From Aphodousia faecalis (lineage in GTDB: Bacteria > Pseudomonadota > Gammaproteobacteria > Burkholderiales > Burkholderiaceae_F), in the NCBI GenBank assembly GCA_018712705.1, contig DVGM01000042.1, forward strand, positions 1-11,321: a stretch of DNA of 11,321 nt, written 5' to 3'. Shown piece after piece: positions 1-6,770 of this stretch (its first letter is position 1; each line of letters opens with the position of its first letter). A program made the translations under genes and the position numbers. The notes beneath the pieces were generated by a model that worked only from the letters and a program-made list of their open reading frames with translations, was not told where the DNA came from and searched no databases.

Positions 1-3000
1 TCATTTAGATAATATTGATCAGAATTAAATAGGTTTATTATAATAACAGTTTTTAGCCCTAACTGAATCGCCTCGGGGCGTACCTGTGGCAAGAGCTTGA
101 CATTAAAGCCTAAGCTTTTCAGAGCGCTTTCAAGAATCGGAAAGTGGATCGGTGCCATTTGAGGCACGTAAATTGTCTTGACGGCTTTAAGATCCAGTTT
201 TTTCTTTTCCTTCGGACGATCGTGCCAGACAATGGGCGACTCTTGAATACCGGCATGCAATTCACGTCGGTCTTTGACAGCGGCAAAAAGCGAGCGCAAG
301 CGAATCCGTGCTGCTCCCAGCGTATCACCTTCGTCGATTTTAAGCATCGTATAAAGTTTACCGGCTGGCTCCAGAATACGCCGAACCTGCTCGGAGGTAA
401 TGGCATCGAGTCCGCAACCGAAACTGACCAAATGAACAAGTTCCGCCCACGGTTTATCACGTGTGAGCTCGGCTGCACGGTATAGGCGGCTATGGAATGT
501 CCACTGGTCGATGACATCCAGTGAAGTCGTGTCGGGGGCCAAGTGCGCGATTGAATCCTCCGTGACAATCTCAGCGCCCATGGAGGCGATCAGTGTGCAA
601 ATGCCGTGGTTGACGAAGGGATCCATATGATAGGGGTGGGAAGCAATCACCACTAAGGGAGCCTTGGAAACTTCGTGTTCACGCCAGGACTTTTCCCCCA
701 TCTGTCGGACTTGGCGCTGATAGGTTTGCTGCGCGGCTTCCGCACTTCGAACGGCCTCGCGAATTTGCGCGATCGGAATTTCCGGAAAGGCTTCACTGAT
801 GGCCCGTTGAACGGTTTTAGCCTCATTGAGATCCACAAAAGGTGTAAGAAGTTTCGCTTCAGGATGGGTGCACTCAAAATTAAGTTTCAAGGCTTCAGGA
901 TAGCCGCCAACCACCGGACAGGCAAAGCGACCCGGCACATTTGCAAAGTTCGTGCGTTCTTTCGGAATGCAGGGCAGCCAAATACGTTTGACGCCTTTTT
1001 TGGCCAGCCAGGTGACGTGTCCGTGGGCAAGCTTAGCCGGCAGACAAAGGCTTTGCGAGGGAATGCTTTCAATACCGAGACCTGCGATGTAGTGATCCGA
1101 ATAGGGTGAGAGCTCCACATGAAATCCGAGTTTCGTAAAAAGCTCAAACCAGTAGGGGTAATGCTCATAAATATTGAGCACTCGCGCAATGCCGATTGTG
1201 CCTCGAGGGGCTTCATTTTCGGGCAGGGGTTCTCGGTTAAAAAGCAGGCTGCATTTTTTGTCAATGAAGTGCTCAGCGTTTTTGCCTTCAATGCCTTTGA
1301 GAGCAAAATCGCAACGGTTGCCGCTTACGTGTTTTTGCCCGCTTGCAAAGCGGTGCAGGGTTAAAAGACAGTGGTTGTTGCAGCTCTTGCAGCGAAATTC
1401 AGTTGTTTTGACGCCGGAAAGATCGAGCGCCTTCGGGCTTAAATCCAAAAGGGGAGTATCCGCCGTTGTTCTTTCGCGAGCAATTAACGCGGCGCCATAC
1501 GCGCCCATTAAACCGGCTATATCCGGTCGGATTACCTGTCGGCCGATGTAAAGCTCAAAGGCTCGCAGGATGGCGTCATTTAAGAACGTGCCGCCTTGCA
1601 CCAAGACATGCTCGCCCAACTGTTTGGTATCGGCAATACGAAGCACTTTGTGTAAAGCATTTAAAACAATTGAGTGGCACAACCCCGCGGCAATGTCGGC
1701 AACGGTTGCTCCCGCGCTTTGTGCTTGTTTTACCTTTGAATTCATGAACACAGTGCAGCGGGTGCCTAAATCACAGGGATTTTGCGCATGAAGCGCACTG
1801 TCAACAAATTCGTCAAGAGTAAGCCCTAATTGCTTAGCGTATGTTTCAATGAAAGATCCGCACCCCGAAGAGCAAGCTTCATTTAATTTAACATCGGCGA
1901 TTGCGCCTGCCGTTACCTTCAGGCACTTCATGTCCTGGCCGCCAATGTCAATCACGTAACTTGTTTGGGGATCAAAGGCGACTGCGGCGCGCTGGTGCGC
2001 GAGGGTTTCGACTTCATTGAATTGACTGCCCAAGGCCGCTTGCGCAAGACTTGCGCCGTAGCCAGTCGTGCAAATAGCGCGCACTCTGGCTCTATCCGGT
2101 AAAGCCGCGGTAAGAGCCAAGACTTCCGGAATCAGTTTGGGCAGGGGATCGCCTTCATTGTGGTTGTACCAGTCATAAAGGATGGCGCCGTCTTGATCAA
2201 TTAATGCGAGTTTGACCGTCGTACTGCCCAGGTCAATCCCTAAAAATAGGTCGCCAGAGGCATCTTGCAATTGCCCTCGTTTAGCGCAATGCGCGGCGTG
2301 TCGTTTTTTGAAGTTATCAAGCTCTTCTTGATTCTTGAAAAAAGGAGCCAGATGAACAGATTCACCCGCGATAGTGTCAATTGGAGCGAGTTTTTCCAAA
2401 AATTCTTCAAGCGTTGTCTCTTCATCTTTGGTGTTTTCAAACGCATCAACGGCGGCCCCATAAGCAACAGCGTATTGAGAATTATCGAAATGCTCGAAGG
2501 TTGTTTTATCGGCTTTAAGTTTTCGCTCAAAGGCACTTGCCAGTTGCGGCAAAAAATGTAAAGGTCCGCCTAAAAAAGCCACCCGTCCTTCAATGGGGCG
2601 ACCGCATGCCAAGCCGCTGATGGCCTGATCTGCGACGGCTTCAAAGATGCTTCGGGCGATTTCTGAGCGAGGAACGCCGCTGTTTAAGAGTGCAACAACG
2701 TCTGTTTTGGCAAAAACACCGCAGCGGGAAGCAATCGGGTGGGAGCGTTTGGCGTCTTCTGCCAGTTCATTGAGCCCGATGGGGTCGGTGTCTAAGAGCG
2801 AAGCCATCTGATCAATAAAGGCGCCGGTGCCGCCCGCGCAGGCTTCGTTCATGCGAAGTTCAACACCTTGTGTGAGGTAAATGATTTTGGCGTCTTCGCC
2901 GCCTAGTTCCACGGCAACGTCTAACAGAGGATCATTTTCATGCAGGTACGTCCCGGCTGCCACCACTTCTTGCACAAATCCGGTGCCTGTTGCACCGGCA

Positions 3001-3221
3001 AGGATCAAAGCGCCCGAGCCTGATAGCCGGACAAAGGCTTTTTGGCAATCATAGTGCGCAATCAAATCCGATAAAAGCCATTTGAGTGTTTGAACCACCG
3101 CACTTTTATGGCGTTCGTAACGGGCGGCGACGATTTTTTTATTGCCGTCAATGAGCGCGTATTTAATGGTTGTCGAACCAATGTCAATGCCTAAAGACAA
3201 ACAGGCGTTTTGAGACTGCAT
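1..3221 (-). CDS. Large fused acyl-CoA dehydratase activase (two BcrAD/BadFG ATPase domains + DUF2229 + HgdB-like), 3' end outside window
   Basis: The frame is open from an ATG at 3219-3221 to the window edge: 1073 codons, no stop. Family knowledge: such activases use ATP to drive an electron from a [4Fe-4S] cluster to a low-potential iron-sulfur partner, classically 2-hydroxyacyl-CoA dehydratase; the substrate of the large fused forms is mostly unknown. Seen here: ATPase domain 1 starts with GIDIGSTT (residues 11-18) and keeps both cluster cysteines, C128 (NEACAGGTG) and C167 (SRCGVF). Domain 2 starts with GIDLGSTT (328-335) and keeps C450 (NEACSSGCG, with extra C454) and C489 (TRCTVF). A CKSCNNHC cluster follows at 611-618, then DUF2229 motifs GTIGIARVLN (674-683) and IPSQSLC (720-726), then HgdB-like blocks near 870 and FGCGLDAIT (934-942). 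Residues 1060-1073 do not fit the family. An in-frame TGA at 3240-3242 leaves no earlier start; no clear Shine-Dalgarno is seen. Likely cytoplasmic. No dehydratase subunits lie beside it. Confidence 0.9.
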   Translation of the reverse strand, partial: MQSQNACLSLGIDIGSTTIKYALIDGNKKIVAARYERHKSAVVQTLKWLLSDLIAHYDCQKAFVRLSGSGALILAGATGTGFVQEVVAAGTYLHENDPLLDVAVELGGEDAKIIYLTQGVELRMNEACAGGTGAFIDQMASLLDTDPIGLNELAEDAKRSHPIASRCGVFAKTDVVALLNSGVPRSEIARSIFEAVADQAISGLACGRPIEGRVAFLGGPLHFLPQLASAFERKLKADKTTFEHFDNSQYAVAYGAAVDAFENTKDEETTLEEFLEKLAPIDTIAGESVHLAPFFKNQEELDNFKKRHAAHCAKRGQLQDASGDLFLGIDLGSTTVKLALIDQDGAILYDWYNHNEGDPLPKLIPEVLALTAALPDRARVRAICTTGYGASLAQAALGSQFNEVETLAHQRAAVAFDPQTSYVIDIGGQDMKCLKVTAGAIADVKLNEACSSGCGSFIETYAKQLGLTLDEFVDSALHAQNPCDLGTRCTVFMNSKVKQAQSAGATVADIAAGLCHSIVLNALHKVLRIADTKQLGEHVLVQGGTFLNDAILRAFELYIGRQVIRPDIAGLMGAYGAALIARERTTADTPLLDLSPKALDLSGVKTTEFRCKSCNNHCLLTLHRFASGQKHVSGNRCDFALKGIEGKNAEHFIDKKCSLLFNREPLPENEAPRGTIGIARVLNIYEHYPYWFELFTKLGFHVELSPYSDHYIAGLGIESIPSQSLCLPAKLAHGHVTWLAKKGVKRIWLPCIPKERTNFANVPGRFACPVVGGYPEALKLNFECTHPEAKLLTPFVDLNEAKTVQRAISEAFPEIPIAQIREAVRSAEAAQQTYQRQVRQMGEKSWREHEVSKAPLVVIASHPYHMDPFVNHGICTLIASMGAEIVTEDSIAHLAPDTTSLDVIDQWTFHSRLYRAAELTRDKPWAELVHLVSFGCGLDAITSEQVRRILEPAGKLYTMLKIDEGDTLGAARIRLRSLFAAVKDRRELHAGIQESPIVWHDRPKEKKKLDLKAVKTIYVPQMAPIHFPILESALKSLGFNVKLLPQVRPEAIQLGLKTVIIINLFNSDQYYLN

Positions 3222-3246
3222 ATACCGAAACTGAAATAATCATCAA

Positions 3247-3295
3247 TAAAAAAGGCCCTATCGGCATCACCAAATGGCCGAATGGACTGGGTCTT
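3247..3295 (-). terminator. Terminator-like hairpin in the activase leader (terminator or attenuator)
   Basis: On the minus strand AAGACCC (complement of 3289-3295) pairs with GGGCCTT (complement of 3252-3258) with one mismatch. An inner stem TCGGC/GCCGA extends it across a small internal loop, and six U residues follow (complement of 3248-3253). The run ends about 27 nt before the activase ATG. It may stop read-through from ppiB, end a small RNA, or act as an attenuator for the activase gene. The sequence alone does not decide. Confidence 0.5.
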
Positions 3296-3414
3296 ACACA
3301 TTCTTAAATTTTAACGGAGATGCTGCTGCTTGGATTGCCTAGTTTTTGGGCAAATTTGTTATTGGTTGGCAGGAATTGAAATGACGAAATTGGAACTAAG
3401 TCTTTCTGAAACAA

Positions 3415-3446
3415 AATCCGGGAAAACAAAAGATGCTTTCCCGGAT
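3415..3446 (-). terminator. Rho-independent terminator of the TPR-ppiA-ppiB operon
   Basis: ATCCGGGAAA (3416-3425) and TTTCCCGGAT (3437-3446) form a perfect 10-bp stem with an 11-nt loop. On the minus strand the stem is followed by a T-rich run (TTTTGTTTC, counting the last stem bases). It lies about 28 nt beyond the ppiB stop codon and probably ends the operon. Confidence 0.8.
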
Positions 3447-3453
3447 CGTTAAC

Positions 3454-3478
3454 GCTAAGGCTTAGGCTTAGCCTTAGC
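3454..3478. repeat. Inverted repeat across the ppiB stop codon
   Basis: GCTAAGGC (3454-3461) and GCCTTAGC (3471-3478) are perfect 8-bp inverted arms around a 9-nt loop, and the ppiB stop (3474-3476) lies inside the right arm. The stretch is built from near-copies of the hexamer GGCTTA/TAAGCC. It has no T tail, so it is not a terminator on its own. It sits just upstream of the terminator hairpin at 3416-3446 and could protect the mRNA 3' end. Confidence 0.5.
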
Positions 3479-3971
3479 CTTCAATCACTTCGGCCTTTTC
3501 AATAATCACATTTTCTTTGGGAACATCATCATAGAAGCCCCAGCGGCCCGTCTTTACTGCGGCGATTTGATCGACCACCTTTTCACCGGCAACGACTTTG
3601 CCAAATACAGCATAACCCCAGCCTTGCGGAGTGGGAGCCGTGTGATTGAGAAAGTCATTGTCTACGACATTGATGAAAAATTGCGCTGTGGCAGAGTGCG
3701 GATCACTCGTACGAGCCATGGCGATGGTGTACTTGTCGTTACGAAGACCGTTATCGGCTTCATTTTCGATCGGTTCGCGGGTTTGTTTTTGCTTCATCCC
3801 GGGCTCAAAGCCGCCGCCTTGAATCATGAAACCGGGAATAACACGGTGAAAGATCGTGTTGTTGTAGAAGCCATCGCGGACGTATTGTTCGAAATTTTTG
3901 CTCGTTGCCGGAGCATGTTCGTAATCGAGTTCGATATCAATGACGCCGTAGTTGGTAGTTAAACGAATCAT
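3474..3971 (-). CDS. ppiB: Cytoplasmic peptidyl-prolyl cis-trans isomerase B (cyclophilin)
   Basis: A 165-aa single-domain cyclophilin that catalyses cis-trans isomerisation of Xaa-Pro bonds and assists folding. No signal peptide is present: the protein starts directly with the first beta strand (MIRLTTNYG), so it is cytoplasmic. Catalytic-site residues known from the family are visible in FHRVIPGFMIQGG (R43, F48, M49, Q51) and in AQFFIN (near 97-101). The position of human CypA Trp121 appears to be Phe (DFLNH), as in bacterial cyclophilins of low cyclosporin sensitivity. Start: ATG, with AAAGGAAAG about 8 nt upstream, lying over the end of ppiA. The ppiA stop is only 2 nt from this ATG, which suggests translational coupling. 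It is the last gene of the TPR-ppiA-ppiB operon. It resembles the neighbouring ppiA closely, pointing to an old tandem duplication with different targeting. Confidence 0.95.
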   Translation of the reverse strand: MIRLTTNYGVIDIELDYEHAPATSKNFEQYVRDGFYNNTIFHRVIPGFMIQGGGFEPGMKQKQTREPIENEADNGLRNDKYTIAMARTSDPHSATAQFFINVVDNDFLNHTAPTPQGWGYAVFGKVVAGEKVVDQIAAVKTGRWGFYDDVPKENVIIEKAEVIEG

Positions 3972-3973
3972 TT

Positions 3974-4555
3974 CTACTTTCCTTTAATAACAGACATATT
4001 CTTAATAACCACATCGCGGATGGGCACGTCATCGTAGTAGCCTACGGAATGCGTTTTGACTCGGGCAATAGCATCAACCGTGGACATGCCGGAGACCACT
4101 TTGCCAAAAACCGCGTAGCCGTTACCGTCCTGAGCTTGATTGGCATCAAGGAAGCGGTTATCCCTTACATTGATAAAAAATTGGCTTGTGGCTGAATTCG
4201 GATCATTGGTGCGGGCCATGGCAATGGTACCTCGCACATTGGATAGACCGTTTCGCGATTCTAAAGCAATTGGGGCCCGAGTGTCCTTTTCTTCCATACC
4301 CATCACGAAACCACCGCCTTGGATCATGAAATTCGGAATCACGCGATGAAAGAGCGTGTTTTTATAAAAGCCGCTCTTGACATAGGCTAAAAAGTTTTCA
4401 ACCGTCTTTGGGGCAGCCTTGGCGTTAAGTTCAATCACGAAAGCTCCCATGTTTGTATCCACTTTGACCTGTGTGGCTTGCGCAGCAAAAGCGGCAGGCA
4501 CGAAGGCCGCCATGGCTAAGGCAACAACGGCTGCGCGGCGAGTAAAAGAAGTCAT
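3974..4555 (-). CDS. ppiA: Periplasmic peptidyl-prolyl cis-trans isomerase A (cyclophilin)
   Basis: A 193-aa cyclophilin with a Sec-type signal peptide: basic start (RR at 6-7), hydrophobic core (residues 8-22) and a likely AFA-A cleavage near 24. The mature protein therefore folds or refolds proline-containing proteins in the periplasm. The active-site block FHRVIPNFMIQGG places the catalytic Arg at 71 and Gln at 79; SQFFIN lies at 125-130, and the position of the cyclosporin-contacting Trp is Phe (NRFLD). Length and layout match bacterial PpiA. Start: ATG with GAGGA 7 nt upstream; this ribosome-binding site overlaps the TGA stop of the TPR gene, so translation is probably coupled. Downstream, ppiB begins 2 nt after its TAG stop. 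Confidence 0.94.
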   Translation of the reverse strand: MTSFTRRAAVVALAMAAFVPAAFAAQATQVKVDTNMGAFVIELNAKAAPKTVENFLAYVKSGFYKNTLFHRVIPNFMIQGGGFVMGMEEKDTRAPIALESRNGLSNVRGTIAMARTNDPNSATSQFFINVRDNRFLDANQAQDGNGYAVFGKVVSGMSTVDAIARVKTHSVGYYDDVPIRDVVIKNMSVIKGK

Positions 4556-4562
4556 ATGAAAT

Positions 4563-4568
4563 TCCTCA
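4563..4568 (-). promoter_or_regulatory. ppiA ribosome-binding site overlapping the TPR gene stop
   Basis: On the minus strand the TPR stop codon TGA (4566-4568) is part of TGAGGA, whose GAGGA core lies 7 nt before the ppiA ATG. Stop and Shine-Dalgarno share bases, an arrangement that commonly gives translational coupling. Confidence 0.7.
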
Positions 4569-5144
4569 AGAGTTTTGATCCAAGTGTTTTTTAAACGCTT
4601 TGAGCTTTCTGGCTAAAACTTTGTTATCGGGGGCCAGAGAAGCGGCTTTTTCGTAGTATTGCAGAGCCTGAGTTGTGTCAGGATTTTTACCCTGCAGGGC
4701 CAGGTCGCCTAAATTTTCATAACCCATTGAAAAATTGGGATTGATGGTGACAGCCTGTAAAAGAAGTTCACGGGCTTTCACTAAGTTGCCCTCTGAAGCG
4801 TAGATTGCGGCCAGATTGTTATAGGGTTCAACAATCTCCGGATAGGACCGGATGAGTTCGTTAAAGTAGCGTTTGGCGGTTGGATTATCACCCATGCGGC
4901 TGTAAATGACCGCGCGCTTAAACTTCAATTGAACATTTTGGGGATTGTGTTTAAGCGCTTGGGCAATGTGCTTGAGCGCGTCACGCCATTGATTTTCAAC
5001 AATGAGCCGGTCAATAAGTTCTATGCGTTCATTTTCCGTGCGGGGCTCGTCGTACTCAAAAGCGGCCATGGCCGGCAAAGAAGCCGTGGCACTGAGCAAG
5101 ATGGCGGCCATTGTATAGGGCAGCAATTTCTTAAGTTTGAACAT
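4566..5144 (-). CDS. Exported tetratricopeptide-repeat (TPR) protein
   Basis: A 192-aa protein with an N-terminal signal peptide (KLKK start, hydrophobic residues 8-25, likely AMA-A cleavage near 27), so probably periplasmic. No lipobox cysteine is seen. The rest is helical, with about four TPR-like units: around 52-68, 71-102, 105-137 (NNLAAIYASEGN... ends in NPN) and 140-174 (YENLGDLAL... ends in APDN). TPRs bind proteins; no enzyme motif is present, and its partners are not visible from sequence. It is the first gene of the minus-strand operon with ppiA and ppiB, which hints at a role in envelope protein folding or assembly (inference). The ATG at 5142-5144 is chosen because it supplies the basic n-region of the signal peptide; the Shine-Dalgarno is weak. 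No gene symbol is assigned. Confidence 0.88.
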   Translation of the reverse strand: MFKLKKLLPYTMAAILLSATASLPAMAAFEYDEPRTENERIELIDRLIVENQWRDALKHIAQALKHNPQNVQLKFKRAVIYSRMGDNPTAKRYFNELIRSYPEIVEPYNNLAAIYASEGNLVKARELLLQAVTINPNFSMGYENLGDLALQGKNPDTTQALQYYEKAASLAPDNKVLARKLKAFKKHLDQNS

Positions 5145-5173
5145 TTCGAGACATCGATAGTAAAGTCACTTGC

Positions 5174-5202
5174 ATTATATCGGCGAAGCATTCTTTTCTT
5201 AT
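5174..5202 (-). promoter_or_regulatory. Promoter of the TPR-ppiA-ppiB operon
   Basis: The complement of 5174-5179 is a perfect -10 box TATAAT. No good -35 box lies 16-18 nt upstream (region near 5197-5202 is A/T-rich), so an activator may be needed. The predicted transcription start is near 5167, giving a leader of about 23 nt. Confidence 0.45.
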
Positions 5203-5231
5203 TAAACAAATGCAACGAAGCGTTTCGAAGC
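5184..5231. repeat. Three CGAAGC direct repeats in the divergent promoter region
   Basis: CGAAGC occurs at 5184-5189, 5216-5221 and 5226-5231. The starts are 32 and 10 nt apart, close to three turns and one turn of the helix, so all face the same side of DNA. The first lies in the promoter spacer and the other two upstream of the -35 position of the minus-strand operon. This could be a regulator-binding array; chance is not excluded. Confidence 0.3.
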
Positions 5232-5268
5232 AAACATAATCAGGAGAGACCGTAAAGGTGAAAAGATG

Positions 5269-5297
5269 GCTCGATCGTTCGCCGCTTCCTATATACT
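5269..5297 (+). promoter_or_regulatory. Possible promoter of the cysS operon
   Basis: TATACT at 5292-5297 matches five of six bases of a -10 box; the -35 position (5269-5274, GCTCGA) is poor. The expected start near 5304 would give a leader of about 38 nt before the cysS ATG. No other likely promoter is seen in the gap. Confidence 0.35.
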
Positions 5298-5341
5298 GTC
5301 AAGAATCGGTAACTTGATTTTGAAAACAATAAAGAATTTCC

Positions 5342-6766
5342 ATGGCTCTTGAACTTTATTCCACACTATCTCGCCGCAAACAGGCTTTTGAACCGATCAC
5401 TGCGGGGGAAGTAAAAATGTACGTCTGCGGCGTCACGGTGTACGACTACACGCATATCGGTCACGGCCGCACCTTTATCTCTTTTGACATCATTCGCCGT
5501 TGGCTTGAAGCAATCGGTTATAAAGTGACATTTGTACGCAATATCACGGACGTCGATGACAAGATCATTCGCCGTGCTGCTGAACGTCACGTGACCTGTG
5601 AAGCATTGACCGATGAATTCGCACAAGCCATGCAGGAAGACATGATCGCTCTCGGCTGCTTGCCGCCTACCGTTGAGCCTCGCGCCACGCACTTCATCCC
5701 GCAAATGCTCAACATCATCGAAAAGTTGCAGCAAAAGGGACTGGCCTATCAAACAAAAAGCGGTGACATGGCCTATGCCGTTCGTCAATTTAAAGATTAC
5801 GGCAAACTCTCCGGCAAATCGATTGATGATTTGATCAGCGGCGAGCGTGTGGCAACTGACGATACCAAGCGTGATCCGCTTGATTTTGTATTGTGGAAGA
5901 GCGCCAAGCCTGGTGAACCGCAATGGGATAGCCCATGGGGTAAGGGTCGTCCGGGTTGGCACATTGAGTGCTCGGCGATGAGCTGCCACTATTTGGGCGA
6001 AACATTTGATATTCATGGCGGCGGTCCGGACTTGATTTTCCCGCACCACGAAAACGAAATCGCTCAAAGTGAAGGGGCAAACGGAAAGCGCTTTGCCAAC
6101 TACTGGATGCACACGGGTCCTTTGCGTGTAATGAATAAAGAAGGCAAAGAAGAAAAGATGAGCAAGTCGCTCGGAAACTTCTGGACCGTGCGCGATGCCA
6201 TCGCTGAAACCGATGATAAGTTCGGTGTCGGTAACGGCGCTCAGGTGCTTCGTTTCTTCTTAATGCGCACGCATTACAGAAGTCCGATTCTGTTTGGACC
6301 GGACTTGATTGTCGATGCGTACCAAAGCTTAAAGCGTCTTTATACGGCCTTAAAGGATGTTCCCGCTGACGATTTGCCGCTTGATTGGAACGAAGAATGC
6401 GCTAAGCGTTTTGCCGAGGCAATGAATGATGACTTCAATGTTCCGGTGGCAGTTGCTCAACTTTTCGAATTGGCCAATCGTGCGCAGGCTCAAAAGAGCG
6501 CTGCGATGAGTCGTCAGTTAAAGAAGCTCGGCGCCATTCTCAATATCCTGCAAGCGGATCCGAAAGTGTTCCTCAAGGGTTCTACGGCCGGTCTTGATGA
6601 AGCTGCCATTGAAGAAGCCATCGCTGCTCGCGCGGCCGCTAAAAAGGCCAAGGATTATGCGAAGGCCGATGAAATTCGCAAACATTTGGCTGAACAGGGT
6701 GTGATGCTTACGGATACACCGCAAGGGACGACTTGGCAACGTGTATTGGTTGAAAAATCACATTAA
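5342..6766 (+). CDS. cysS: Cysteinyl-tRNA synthetase
   Basis: A 474-aa class I aminoacyl-tRNA synthetase that charges tRNA-Cys with cysteine using ATP, in the cytoplasm; essential for translation. The HIGH motif is at 38-41 and KMSKS at 272-276. The zinc ligands known from the E. coli enzyme are all present with a one-residue shift: C29 (MYVCG), C210 (HIECS), H235 and E239 (PHHENE). The C-terminal part carries the helical, anticodon-binding region, including a typical KAKDYAKADEIR block. Length is usual for the family (about 460). Start: ATG directly before ALELYSTLSR, where the family normally begins; the Shine-Dalgarno is weak. It is the first gene of the plus-strand operon and diverges from the TPR gene. 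The next gene starts 4 nt after its TAA. Confidence 0.98.
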   Translation: MALELYSTLSRRKQAFEPITAGEVKMYVCGVTVYDYTHIGHGRTFISFDIIRRWLEAIGYKVTFVRNITDVDDKIIRRAAERHVTCEALTDEFAQAMQEDMIALGCLPPTVEPRATHFIPQMLNIIEKLQQKGLAYQTKSGDMAYAVRQFKDYGKLSGKSIDDLISGERVATDDTKRDPLDFVLWKSAKPGEPQWDSPWGKGRPGWHIECSAMSCHYLGETFDIHGGGPDLIFPHHENEIAQSEGANGKRFANYWMHTGPLRVMNKEGKEEKMSKSLGNFWTVRDAIAETDDKFGVGNGAQVLRFFLMRTHYRSPILFGPDLIVDAYQSLKRLYTALKDVPADDLPLDWNEECAKRFAEAMNDDFNVPVAVAQLFELANRAQAQKSAAMSRQLKKLGAILNILQADPKVFLKGSTAGLDEAAIEEAIAARAAAKKAKDYAKADEIRKHLAEQGVMLTDTPQGTTWQRVLVEKSH

Positions 6767-6770
6767 CTAA

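Noticed and set aside
119..1306. Several open frames of 74-149 codons on both strands within 119-1306
   Set aside because: They lie in other frames of the continuous activase reading frame, which has family motifs throughout.
3191..3301. A 36-codon minus-strand frame (begins MCKTQSIRPF) crossing the leader hairpin and overlapping the activase start; possible leader peptide
   Set aside because: No Shine-Dalgarno precedes its ATG and it contains no run of regulatory codons; conservation would be needed before calling it.
3381..3452. A 23-codon plus-strand reading frame (begins MTKLELSLSE) with an AGGA about 6 nt upstream of its ATG
   Set aside because: It runs straight through the minus-strand terminator hairpin of ppiB, has no visible promoter and ends in the same structure; a chance frame is more likely.
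3474..4555. ppiA and ppiB as a single gene broken by a frameshift
   Set aside because: Each is a complete cyclophilin with its own start, ribosome-binding site and stop; only ppiA has a signal peptide.
5366..6112. A 248-codon minus-strand open frame opposite cysS
   Set aside because: It is the antisense shadow of a highly conserved gene and shows no domain or signal of its own.
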